A stretch of DNA of 64,000 nt, taken from positions 186,001 through 250,000 of the forward strand of contig NZ_JANFDG010000001.1 in assembly GCF_024609765.1 (NCBI RefSeq), written 5' to 3'. This stretch comes from Shinella pollutisoli (lineage in GTDB: Bacteria > Pseudomonadota > Alphaproteobacteria > Rhizobiales > Rhizobiaceae). Below, piece after piece: positions 18,883-26,838 of this stretch. The translations under genes were made by a program, and so were the position numbers. The notes under the pieces are model-generated. The model saw only the letters and a list, made by a program, of their open reading frames with translations. It was not told where the DNA came from and searched no databases. Positions within the stretch are counted from its first letter, which is position 1; each line of letters starts with the position of its first letter.

Positions 18883-18909
18883 GCGAAGGAGGCGACCAGC
18901 CTCCTTCGC
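18883..18909 (-). terminator. stem-loop after the KGG gene
   Basis: Perfect 11-bp arms GCGAAGGAGGC (18883-18893) and GCCTCCTTCGC (18899-18909) with a 5-base loop. It starts 22 bases past the stop of the stress protein gene. It lacks a long T-run. Confidence 0.55.
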
Positions 18910-18931
18910 TCCGGTTCATGGCAGGCCCGTG

Positions 18932-19117
18932 TCAGTGCTGGCCGCCCTTGCGGCCGGCCTCGGAGGCCTTTTCCGGGTCGTTCTTGAAGTTGCCGCCGGA
19001 TTCCCGGCCGCCCTTCGCAGCGATCTCGCGCTGCTTGTCCTGGTCCATCGACGCGAATCCGCGCTTCGAGGTGTCACCGGAATCGCGGCCGCGGTTGTCC
19101 TGCTGTTGGTTGGGCAT
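18932..19117 (-). CDS. KGG-type general stress protein
   Basis: 61-aa hydrophilic protein with two KGG-type repeats: RGFASMDQDKQREIAAKGG and FKNDPEKASEAGRKGG. This is the YciG/GsiB-like stress motif. The start at 19117 (MPNQQQ) is preceded by AAAAAGGAG at ideal spacing; the ATG 6 bases earlier is too close to that site. It has the clearest stress promoter in the window (19166-19190). Confidence 0.88.
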   Translation of the reverse strand: MPNQQQDNRGRDSGDTSKRGFASMDQDKQREIAAKGGRESGGNFKNDPEKASEAGRKGGQH

Positions 19118-19165
19118 TTTCATTCTCCTTTTTCTGGATTGCTCCTCTCCGTGGAGCGTCCCTCT

Positions 19166-19190
19166 AACCGCAAGCTTCCGGAGGTGTTCC
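19166..19190 (-). promoter_or_regulatory. EcfG-type promoter for the KGG stress gene
   Basis: Minus-strand GGAAC (plus 19186-19190), 16 bases, GGTT (plus 19166-19169), 48 bases before the start codon. Confidence 0.72.
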
Positions 19191-19260
19191 GGAAAAACGG
19201 GCCGGAGAAGCGAATTTGTCCGGCAGCCGGCTGCGGACACCGGACGGGACGCCCGGGAAA

Positions 19261-20421
19261 TCAGGCGCCCGCCGACGACGGCAGGGCCTGCTTGAGATCG
19301 GCGATCAGGTCCGCCTCCGCCTCCAGCCCCACCGAAAGCCGGAGCAGGCCGTCGCCGATGCCGGCGGCGCGGCGGGCCTCCGCGCCCATGCCGGCATGGG
19401 TCATCGTCGCGGGGTGGGCGACGAGGCTTTCGACGCCGCCGAGCGACTCCGCGAGCGTGAACACCCGGACCCTCTCGACGAAGGACCGCACCGCCGGCAC
19501 GCCGCCCGAAAGCTCGAAGCTCAGCATCGCGCCGAAGCCCGCCTGCTGACGCTTCGCCAGCGCGTGGCCGGGGTGGCTTGCGAGCCCCGGATAGTGGACT
19601 GCCGAGACGGCGGGATGGGCGGCGAGAAATTCGGCGACCGCGAGTGCATTGGCCTGCTGCCGCTCGACACGGGGAAACAGCGTGCGGATGCCGCGCAGCG
19701 TCAGGTAGGCGTCGAAGGGCGAGCCGGTGACGCCGGTGATGTTGGCCCAGAAGCGGAGCTTTTCCGCATCCGCATCCGCAGCACAGGCGACCGCCCCGCC
19801 CACGACGTCGGAATGGCCGTTCAGGTATTTCGTGGTGGAATGGATGACGAAATCGGCGCCGAGCGCGATCGGCCGCTGCAATGCCGGGGAGAGGAAGGTG
19901 TTGTCGACGGCGACCTTCGCGCCCGCCGCCTTCGCCGCGGCGGCGATCGCGGCGATGTCGACCACGCGCATCAGCGGGTTGGAGGGCGTCTCCACCAGCA
20001 CCAGCGCCGGCTTGCGGGCGAGGGCCGCGGCGAGTGCCGCCGCATCCGACTGGTCGACGAAGGCGAGGTCGAAATGGCCCTTGTCGCGCCGGCTCGTCAG
20101 CAGCCGGTAGGTGCCGCCGTAGCAGTCGTGCGGGGCGACGACGAGGTCGCCGGGGCTGGCGACCGACAGCACGAGGTCGACCGCCGCCATGCCGGAGGCG
20201 ATGACGATCGCCCCCGCCGCCCCTTCGAGCCGTGCGATGGTCTCGCCGAGCAGGTCGCGGCCCGGGTTGGCGGTGCGGCTGTACTCGTAGCCGCGATGGG
20301 TCTCGTAGCCGGTGAAGGCGAAGGTGCTGCTGAGATAGATCGGCGGCGTCACCGCGCCGTGGTTCTCGTCGATGGCGACGCCGTGGGCGGCCGCCACGGT
20401 CCTTGGGTCGCGCTCTTCCAT
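19261..20421 (-). CDS. cystathionine gamma-synthase family PLP enzyme
   Basis: 386-aa Cys/Met metabolism PLP enzyme (MetB/MetC/MetZ fold). The PLP lysine is in HSTTKYLNGHSD; the YEYSRTANPGRD and SGMAAVDLVLS segments form the active site. The start at 20421 (MEERDP) follows AAGGAGAGG. It probably makes cystathionine or homocysteine from an activated homoserine; synthase versus lyase cannot be decided by eye. It lies 82 bases after the rhodanese gene in the same direction, behind a stem-loop, so it may be partly uncoupled from the cysJI-rhodanese operon. Confidence 0.88.
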   Translation of the reverse strand: MEERDPRTVAAAHGVAIDENHGAVTPPIYLSSTFAFTGYETHRGYEYSRTANPGRDLLGETIARLEGAAGAIVIASGMAAVDLVLSVASPGDLVVAPHDCYGGTYRLLTSRRDKGHFDLAFVDQSDAAALAAALARKPALVLVETPSNPLMRVVDIAAIAAAAKAAGAKVAVDNTFLSPALQRPIALGADFVIHSTTKYLNGHSDVVGGAVACAADADAEKLRFWANITGVTGSPFDAYLTLRGIRTLFPRVERQQANALAVAEFLAAHPAVSAVHYPGLASHPGHALAKRQQAGFGAMLSFELSGGVPAVRSFVERVRVFTLAESLGGVESLVAHPATMTHAGMGAEARRAAGIGDGLLRLSVGLEAEADLIADLKQALPSSAGA

Positions 20422-20443
20422 GATGGTCCTCTCCTTGCCGAAA

Positions 20444-20477
20444 GCCCGCCCGGCGCCGGTGAGGGCGCGGGGCGGGC
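20444..20477 (-). terminator. stem-loop between rhodanese and the PLP enzyme gene
   Basis: Arms GCCCGCCC (20444-20451) and GGGCGGGC (20470-20477) with GC-rich inner pairing; read on the minus strand the stem is followed by TTT. It could end the rhodanese transcript or attenuate read-through. No SAM-II or other riboswitch core was found in this gap. Confidence 0.45.
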
Positions 20478-20503
20478 GTCGATGCGTTCCGATATCTTCC
20501 GGC

Positions 20504-21370
20504 TTATTTGCCGAGCCAGACGGTGCCGCTCCTGTTGACCACCGGCACGCCGACCGCATTGCCGTATTCGGTCCAGGAGCCGTCGTAGTTGCGGGCATCA
20601 TAGCCGAGAAGCCGCTTCAGCGCGAACCAGGTATGGCTGGAGCGCTCGCCGATGCGGCAATAGGTGATGACCGGCTTGGTGCCATCGATGCCCTTTTCCG
20701 CATAGATGCGGCGGATCTCCTCCAGCGGCTTGTAGGTGCCGTCCTCGTTGACGATGGTCGCCCACGGCACGTTCTCGGCGCCGGGGATGTGGCCGGCGCG
20801 GATCGACAGTTCCTTGACGCCCTCCGGCGCGAAGACCTTGCCGAGATATTCGTCGGGCGAGCGGATGTCGACCAGCTTGCCGTCGACGCGGCCCTCGGCG
20901 AAGTCGAGCGCCTGGGCAAGGCGGGCGCGCAGGCTGTTGTCGCGCTCGGGCAGGGTGAGCGTGCTCGGCGCATGGGCGGGGACCTCGGCCGTCAGCGGCA
21001 GGCCGCGCGCCTCCCACAGCTTACGGCCGCCGTCGAGCAGCTTCGCCCGCTCGCCGAAGCCGTAGACATCGAGCACCCAGACGCCCCAGGCGGCAAACCA
21101 GTTGTTGTTGTCGCCGTAGACGATGACCGTCGTGTCCTTGTCGACGCCCGCGCGGCGAAGCTGCTCCTCGAGCTTCTCGCGCGAGGCGATGTCGCGGTTG
21201 ACGGTGTCGACGAGGTCGGTGTGCCAGTTGAGCTCGACGGCGCCGGGGATATGGCCCTTCGCGTAGACGCCGGTGTCGACGCTCACCTCGAAGAGGCGCA
21301 CCTTCGGATCGTCGAGGTGATCCTTCAGCCAGTCCACCGTCACGAGGGAATCGGTTGCCGCTTTCGTCAT
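20504..21370 (-). CDS. sulfurtransferase (tandem rhodanese)
   Basis: 288-aa two-domain rhodanese. The N-terminal inactive domain ends with DNNNWFAAWGVWVLDVYG. The C-terminal domain has DIRSPDEYLGKVF and the active-site loop YCRIGERSSH with the catalytic Cys. It moves sulfane sulfur from thiosulfate or 3-mercaptopyruvate to a thiol acceptor such as cyanide. The CRIGERS loop resembles thiosulfate-type enzymes rather than SseA (CGSGVTA). It starts 18 bases after cysI, in the same operon, linking sulfite reduction to sulfur transfer. Confidence 0.93.
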   Translation of the reverse strand: MTKAATDSLVTVDWLKDHLDDPKVRLFEVSVDTGVYAKGHIPGAVELNWHTDLVDTVNRDIASREKLEEQLRRAGVDKDTTVIVYGDNNNWFAAWGVWVLDVYGFGERAKLLDGGRKLWEARGLPLTAEVPAHAPSTLTLPERDNSLRARLAQALDFAEGRVDGKLVDIRSPDEYLGKVFAPEGVKELSIRAGHIPGAENVPWATIVNEDGTYKPLEEIRRIYAEKGIDGTKPVITYCRIGERSSHTWFALKRLLGYDARNYDGSWTEYGNAVGVPVVNRSGTVWLGK

Positions 21371-21388
21371 GATGTCTTCCTTTCCTGA

Positions 21389-23119
21389 TCAGTCGTTGAA
21401 ATGCCGGCCTTCCGTCACCGCGGCGACGTAGCCGGCGCGGATGGCGAAGTCGCCGAAATGCTCGCCTTCAAGGCGCTCGCGCGCGAAATGGCCGATGACC
21501 CTGCCGAGAAGGTCGAGGATCGCCGGCTCCGCGACGTTCTCCAGCACCATCTTGTTGAGGCGCTCTCCGGCGAAGCCGCCGCCGAGATAGAGGTTGTATT
21601 TGCCGGGCGCCCGGCCGGTCAGCGCGATCTCGGCGATATAGGGCCGGGCGCAGCCGTTCGGACAGCCGGTCATGCGGATGGTGATCGGCTCGTCGGTGAG
21701 GCCGTGCTCGGCGAGGATCGTTTCGATCTTCGAAACCAGCGACGGCAGGTAGCGTTCGCTCTCGGCCATCGCGAGGCCACAGGTCGGCAGCGCCACGCAG
21801 GCCATGGAATTGCGGCTGAGGCCGCTGCCGCCGTTCAGCCGGTCGAGGCCGTGCGCATTCAGCAGCGCCTCGATCCGCGGCCGGTCGGCGGGTCGGATAT
21901 CGGCGATGATGAGGTTCTGGTTCGGCGTCACCCGGAACGTGCCCTTGTGCGCCTCGGCGACGGCGCGGATGCCGTCGAAGAGCGCGATCGTCTCGAAATT
22001 CTTCACCCGGCCGTTCTGGATGCGCAGCGTGAAGTGCTCGCGCCCGTCCTCGCCGCGCCGCCAGCCGAGCACGTCGCCGTTCGAGGTGAAGGCGTAAGGC
22101 CGCGCAGCAGCGAAGGGGAAGCCCAGCCGGTCCTCGATCGCCGCGGTGATCCAGTCGAGCCCCTTGTCGTCCACCGTGTACTTGAAGCGGGCACGGCTGC
22201 GGTCGGCACGGTCGCCGTAGTCGCGCTGGACGGACATCACGGCATCGCAGGTGTCGATCACCTTGTCCTTGGGGATGAAGCCGATGACGCTCGCCAGCCG
22301 CGGATAGGTCTTCGGCGCCTGGTCGGTGCGGCCCATGCCGCCGCCGATGGCGACGTTGAAGCCGAGGAGCCTGCCCGCCTCGACGATGGCGATGAAGCCC
22401 AGGTCCTGCGCATGGACGTCGATGTCGTTGACCGGCGGGATGACGAAGCCGATCTTGAACTTGCGCGGCATGTAGGTGCGCCCGTACATCGGCTCCTCCG
22501 GCCCGTCGCCCCGCGTCTGGCGCTCCTCGCCGTACCAGATCTCCGGATAGGCGCCGGTCTTCGGCGTGGCGTGGTCGCTTGCCTGCTTGGCGAGCGCGTA
22601 GACCTCGGCGTGCAGCGCCGAAAGCTCGGGATTGATCGAGGCCATGACGCCGCGGGCGTCGTCGCCGCAGGCGGCCTTGGTATCGAGCGCCACGTCGCGC
22701 AGGCCTTGCATGACCGCGCGCAGGTTCTTCTTGTGGAGATAGTGGAACTGGAAGGTCTGACGCGTCGTCAGCCGCAGCGTGTCGTTCGCATAGGCGCGGG
22801 CGAGCGCATCGAGCTTCAGCCATTGCGACGGCGACAGCACGCCGCCGGGAAGGCGCACGCGCGCCATGAAGCGATAGGCCGGCTCCAGCTTCTGGCGCCG
22901 CCGCTCGTCGCGGATGTCGCGGTCGTCCTGCTGGTAGATGCCGTGGAACTTCATCAGCTTGATGTCGTCGCCGGGAACGGCGGCCGTCAGCTCCGCCGCG
23001 AGGCCCTCGGCGATGGTGCCGCGCAGCTGGTCGCTCCGCGCCTTCATCGTCTCGTCGGGGCTGAGCCTCTCGAGCGGCTGGGAAATGTCGCGGCTGCGGT
23101 CGGTTTCGAGAAGGGTCAT
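21389..23119 (-). CDS. cysI: NADPH-sulfite reductase hemoprotein subunit CysI
   Basis: 576-aa siroheme/4Fe-4S enzyme that reduces sulfite to sulfide with electrons from CysJ. The cluster ligands are Cys441, Cys447, Cys486 and Cys490 (CVALPTC and GCPNGC), with the same spacing as E. coli CysI. The half-domain strand RLTTRQTFQFHYLHKKNL and NQNLIIADI sit where expected. The start at 23119 lies 10 bases after cysJ; a weak ribosome site suggests coupling. Many rhizobia use a ferredoxin-type sulfite reductase, so a full CysJI pair is worth noting. Confidence 0.95.
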   Translation of the reverse strand: MTLLETDRSRDISQPLERLSPDETMKARSDQLRGTIAEGLAAELTAAVPGDDIKLMKFHGIYQQDDRDIRDERRRQKLEPAYRFMARVRLPGGVLSPSQWLKLDALARAYANDTLRLTTRQTFQFHYLHKKNLRAVMQGLRDVALDTKAACGDDARGVMASINPELSALHAEVYALAKQASDHATPKTGAYPEIWYGEERQTRGDGPEEPMYGRTYMPRKFKIGFVIPPVNDIDVHAQDLGFIAIVEAGRLLGFNVAIGGGMGRTDQAPKTYPRLASVIGFIPKDKVIDTCDAVMSVQRDYGDRADRSRARFKYTVDDKGLDWITAAIEDRLGFPFAAARPYAFTSNGDVLGWRRGEDGREHFTLRIQNGRVKNFETIALFDGIRAVAEAHKGTFRVTPNQNLIIADIRPADRPRIEALLNAHGLDRLNGGSGLSRNSMACVALPTCGLAMAESERYLPSLVSKIETILAEHGLTDEPITIRMTGCPNGCARPYIAEIALTGRAPGKYNLYLGGGFAGERLNKMVLENVAEPAILDLLGRVIGHFARERLEGEHFGDFAIRAGYVAAVTEGRHFND

Positions 23120-23129
23120 CGGCGGAGCC

Positions 23130-24917
23130 TCAATAGACATCGATCTGGTAGCGGCGGCTTTCCTGCAGCGCGGCGAGATAGTCGGCAGCAGCCGCCTTGC
23201 CGAGCCCGCCCTCATCCGCGACGATGGCAAGCAGCGCGCGGTGGACGTCGGGCGCGAGCTTCGCGCCGTCGCCGCAGACGTAGAGATGCGCGCCCTCCTC
23301 CAGCCAGGCATGGACGTCGCGGGCGTGCTCCATCAGCCGGTGCTGGACATAGGTCTTCTCAGCGCCGTCGCGGGAAAAGGCGACGTTCATGCGCGACAGG
23401 ACGCCGTCTTTCAGGAAACCCTGCCATTCGGTCTGGTAGAGGAAGTCGCTGTCGAAGTTGCGCTCGCCGAAGAACAACCAGGACCGGCCGGAAGACCCGC
23501 GCGCCTCGCGCTCCTGCAGGAAGGCGCGGAAGGGCGCTACCCCGGTGCCGGCACCGATCATGATGATCGGCGCGTCGTCGTCGGGCAGGCGGAAGCGCGG
23601 GTTCTCCTGCACGTAGACCGGCAGCACCGTCTCCGGCCCGGCATGGCGCGAGAACTGGCCGGAGGCGACGCCGAAGCGCTCCTCGCCGTTCAGGTCGTAG
23701 CGCACGGTGGAGACCGTCAGGTGCACCTCGTCGGGGATGGCGGTCGAGGACGAGGCGATGGAGTAGAGCCGCGGCTGCAGCGGGCGCAGGCCGGCGGCGA
23801 AACTTTCGGCATCGATGCCGGCGACGGGGAAGCGGCGGACGATGTCGATGACGTGGTTCTCGCGCAGGAAGGCCGAGCGGGCGTCGCCCTGCAGGTCCTT
23901 CAGCGCGGCGGTCCCGCTCAGCTGCGCCCAGTGATCGAGGAAGCGCGGCGTGGCGGCGGTGATCTCCAGCGCCTCGGAAAGCGCCTTGCCGAGCGTGGTC
24001 GTGGCCCCCTTGAGCGTGAAATCCTCGCCGCCGGAGAGGCCGAGCGCCGACAGCAGGGTCTCGACCAGCGCGGGATCGTTGCGCGGCAGCACGCCGAGCG
24101 CGTCGCCCGGCGCGAAGGCGAGGCCGGAGCCTTCCAGCGACAATTCGATATGGCGCGTCTCCTTGGTGGAGGAACGGCCGGTCAGCGGCAGGTTGTCGAT
24201 GACGATGGCGGAGAAGGGATTGCGCTTGTCATAGGCGGCCGCGGACGGCGCGACAGCCGCCGGGGCGGCGGGCACGGCGGCGACGGCCGGCGGCGCGAGC
24301 GCGGCAATGGCCGCCTCGATCCAGGCCGCGGCCGCATCGTCGTAGTCGACGTCGCAATCGACCCGTTCCCGCAGCCGCTCGGCGCCGAGCTCGGCGAGCC
24401 GCGCGTCGATCCGCCGGCCGGCGCCGCAGAAGAACTCGTAGGTGGAATCGCCGAGCGCCAGCACGGCATAGCGCAGGCCTTCCAGCCTCGGCGCCTTGCG
24501 GCCCTCGACGAACTCGAAGAAGCTGGCCGCCGAGGTGGGCGGCTCGCCCTCGCCGTGGGTGGAGGCGACGATCAGCAGGTCCTGCTCCTCCTTCAGCCGG
24601 CGCGGCTTGTATTCGGCCATGTCGGTCAGCACCGGCGCGAAGCCGGCGGCGCGCGCCCGCTCGGCGAGCTGTTTCGCCACGCCCGCGCCGTTGCCGGTCT
24701 CGCTGCCGTAGAGGATGGTGAGCGTGCGCGAGGCGGCCTGCGGGGCAAGGCCGGCGAGCACGAGATGGGCGGCGTCCGCACGCGTCGCATCGGCGAGGCC
24801 GGCGAAATAGCCGCTCAGCCACAGCGCCTGCTGCGGCTTGAGCGCGGTGGCGACGGCGCGCACCGTCTTCCATTGCTCCTCGCTCAGGCCCGGTCCGTTG
24901 AATTCCAAGAGAGTCAT
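23130..24917 (-). CDS. cysJ: NADPH-sulfite reductase flavoprotein subunit CysJ
   Basis: 595-aa diflavin reductase. N-terminal FMN flavodoxin domain ([51 protein letters not shown]). FAD domain with LKPLQ-type [19 protein letters not shown] domain with [34 protein letters not shown] and the C-terminal [10 protein letters not shown]. It passes electrons NADPH-FAD-FMN to CysI. It is first in the cysJ-cysI-rhodanese operon. An A/T-rich dyad at 25024-25040, matching one in the LysR promoter, lies 107 bases upstream. Confidence 0.95.
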   Translation of the reverse strand: MTLLEFNGPGLSEEQWKTVRAVATALKPQQALWLSGYFAGLADATRADAAHLVLAGLAPQAASRTLTILYGSETGNGAGVAKQLAERARAAGFAPVLTDMAEYKPRRLKEEQDLLIVASTHGEGEPPTSAASFFEFVEGRKAPRLEGLRYAVLALGDSTYEFFCGAGRRIDARLAELGAERLRERVDCDVDYDDAAAAWIEAAIAALAPPAVAAVPAAPAAVAPSAAAYDKRNPFSAIVIDNLPLTGRSSTKETRHIELSLEGSGLAFAPGDALGVLPRNDPALVETLLSALGLSGGEDFTLKGATTTLGKALSEALEITAATPRFLDHWAQLSGTAALKDLQGDARSAFLRENHVIDIVRRFPVAGIDAESFAAGLRPLQPRLYSIASSSTAIPDEVHLTVSTVRYDLNGEERFGVASGQFSRHAGPETVLPVYVQENPRFRLPDDDAPIIMIGAGTGVAPFRAFLQEREARGSSGRSWLFFGERNFDSDFLYQTEWQGFLKDGVLSRMNVAFSRDGAEKTYVQHRLMEHARDVHAWLEEGAHLYVCGDGAKLAPDVHRALLAIVADEGGLGKAAAADYLAALQESRRYQIDVY

Positions 24918-25023
24918 GCGCCCGCTCGCCTCCTGCGGCCGGAAAATCCGGCATTCCGATGGCTTTCGGCGGGACTATTGACGGCGCGTCACGGCGCAGA
25001 CAAACGAATGATATTGCTGGCAG

Positions 25024-25040
25024 AGTGCAAAAAAATTGCA
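25024..25040. promoter_or_regulatory. candidate LysR operator upstream of cysJ
   Basis: AGTGCAAAAAAATTGCA; its reverse complement TGCAATTTTTTTGCACT differs by one base from the 26014-26030 site in front of the LysR gene. The rest of the 245-bp gap between cysJ and the LysR stop holds no gene. Confidence 0.5.
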
Positions 25041-25162
25041 GTCAACCGATCCTGAGGCGCCTGTTCCAAGGGCATGCGGGGAGGCGTTCCACGCATTCTG
25101 CCACCGCCGGATTTCTTGGGACAACGTACCCTTCCGGGACACGCGATTTTTTTGCCGAGAAC

Positions 25163-25996
25163 TCAGTGCGCGACCTGCTTCAGGCCGCCCAGCGCGTCCA
25201 GCACGTCGCTGCGGCCTTCCGCCGAGTCCGGATAGACGGCATAGGCCGGATAGGTGAATTCGGGCGCGCCCTCCACCCGTTCGAGTTCGCCGGCGGCCAG
25301 ATGCGGCGCGACCGTCCCCTTGCGGAAATAGCCCATGCCGCCCGCCCTGAGGATATAGTTGAGGCCGAGCGGACCGAAGCCGACCTGCAGCGCCGGCTCG
25401 GAAAAGCCCGCGAGGGCGAAGCCGCCCTGCACGGAGAATTGCGGCCCCCAGTCGACATGGACATAGTCCGGCGTCCCGCCCTCGCCCGCCTTGCGCACCA
25501 GCACCAGCTCCTCCTCCTCGATCAGCTCCACCTTGAAGCCGGGCATGAGCTTCGGCGCATAGAGCACCGCGATGTCGAGCACGCCGGTGCGCAGCTGTTC
25601 GAGGAGCTGGTCGGGAATGCCGACCTGCGCATGGATGGCGATCTGCGGCCGCGCCGCCTTCATCCAGACCAGCCAGTCGAGGAGCAACGGGTTCCAGAGG
25701 CTGAGCTCCCCGCCCACCGCGACGACGCTGGTGCGGCCGGGCGGCACGGTCAGCTGCTGGCGTGCCCGCTCCCAGACCTGCACGAAGGATTGCGCGAAGC
25801 GCTCGAATTCGCGGCCCGCCGCCGTCAGCGCCGCGCCGTTGCGGGTGCGCACAAAGAGCTGCCGGCCCAGCGCCTCCTCCAGCGTGCGGATGCGCGCGCT
25901 CACCGTCGTCTGGGTGACGTGCAGCCGTTCGGCGGCCTTGAGGAAGCTGCCGGTATGGACGATTTCGAGGAAGGTGCGCGCCCGGTCGATATCCAT
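25163..25996 (-). CDS. LysR-family transcriptional regulator
   Basis: 277-aa LysR regulator. N-terminal winged HTH: DIDRARTFLEIVHTGSFLKAA, RLHVTQTTVSARIRTLE, RQLFVRTRNGAALTAAG. C-terminal substrate-binding domain follows. The start at 25996 (MDIDRART) is the family-typical N-terminus; ATG at 26029 would add 11 residues. It is divergent from the cyclo-ligase gene and upstream of cysJ. Near-identical dyads on both sides of the gene suggest control of itself, the cyclo-ligase and cysJI (inference). The effector is unknown. Confidence 0.9.
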   Translation of the reverse strand: MDIDRARTFLEIVHTGSFLKAAERLHVTQTTVSARIRTLEEALGRQLFVRTRNGAALTAAGREFERFAQSFVQVWERARQQLTVPPGRTSVVAVGGELSLWNPLLLDWLVWMKAARPQIAIHAQVGIPDQLLEQLRTGVLDIAVLYAPKLMPGFKVELIEEEELVLVRKAGEGGTPDYVHVDWGPQFSVQGGFALAGFSEPALQVGFGPLGLNYILRAGGMGYFRKGTVAPHLAAGELERVEGAPEFTYPAYAVYPDSAEGRSDVLDALGGLKQVAH

Positions 25997-26013
25997 CTCG
26001 CCGCCCCGTTCAA

Positions 26014-26030
26014 TGCAAATTTTTTGCACT
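26014..26030. promoter_or_regulatory. candidate LysR operator, LysR/cyclo-ligase promoter
   Basis: TGCAAATTTTTTGCACT, containing the perfect dyad TGCAAA-TTT-TTTGCA. It lies 18 bases before the LysR start and 80 bases before the divergent cyclo-ligase start. Confidence 0.5.
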
Positions 26031-26109
26031 TATACAGCATTTAATTCCGTTTGCCTTCCTCTTTCCGCCTGCGCACACTCGCCTGTGACACGCAACGGGA
26101 CCCCTGCCC

Positions 26110-26751
26110 ATGCCGGACAACGCCGACATCGCCGACTATGCCTCGCCGCCGTGCTTCATGCACGAGCTGACGCCGGATTTCCGCGCGCCCGCGGCAGACG
26201 TCCCGGTCGACGTCGTGCGCTGGCGCAAGGCGGAGCGTGCGCGGCTGATCGAGGCGCGGCTTGCGCTTTCCGCCGACGAGCGGCAGGTCCGCTCGGAACG
26301 CATCGCCGGCCTGCTCGACCTCGTCATCGGCAAGTTCTCCGGCCGCATCCTCGGCGCCTACTGGCCGTTCCGCGGCGAGCCGGATCTCCGCAACTGGGCG
26401 ATCCGGGCGATGGAGCGCGGCGGGCGCATCGCACTGCCGGTGGTGGTGGAGAAGGGCCGCCCGCTCGAATACCGTCTCTGGGCGCCCGGCGACCCGCTGG
26501 AGCGCGGCGTGTGGAACATCCTCGTGCCCGTGCGCGGCGAGGTCGTCCGGCCGGACGTGACGATCGCCCCGGTCGTCGGCTTCGACGCCGGGCACTACCG
26601 TCTCGGCTACGGCGGCGGCTTCTTCGACCGCACGCTCGCCGTCCTGCCGGCGAGCACGCTGAAGATCGGCGTCGGCTATGCCGAGAGCCGCATCCCGACG
26701 ATCTACCCCCAGTCCCACGACATCCCCATGGACGTGATCGTCACGGACTGA
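26110..26751 (+). CDS. 5-formyltetrahydrofolate cyclo-ligase family protein
   Basis: 213-aa enzyme of the MTHFS fold, expected to convert 5-formyl-THF to 5,10-methenyl-THF with ATP. Marks: WRKAERARLIEAR near residue 38, GAYWPFRGEPDL, and the C-terminal substrate loop RLGYGGGFFDRTL. A 30-residue N-terminal extension precedes the usual start. It is divergent from the LysR gene with a shared control region. A second copy, ygfA-like, is probably present elsewhere in the genome; why this one pairs with a LysR regulator is not clear. Confidence 0.88.
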   Translation: MPDNADIADYASPPCFMHELTPDFRAPAADVPVDVVRWRKAERARLIEARLALSADERQVRSERIAGLLDLVIGKFSGRILGAYWPFRGEPDLRNWAIRAMERGGRIALPVVVEKGRPLEYRLWAPGDPLERGVWNILVPVRGEVVRPDVTIAPVVGFDAGHYRLGYGGGFFDRTLAVLPASTLKIGVGYAESRIPTIYPQSHDIPMDVIVTD

Positions 26752-26838
26752 CGCAGGAGGCAGGACAGGCAGTTGCAGCCGCGGCATCGCCGATGCCGCG
26801 GGCCGACTTCGCCTGTCGCACAAGGAAAGGCGAAAACG

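Noticed and set aside
20422-20503. Possible SAM-II riboswitch before the cystathionine synthase-type gene
   Set aside because: Alphaproteobacterial met genes often have one, but the conserved core was not found; only a GC-rich stem-loop is present.
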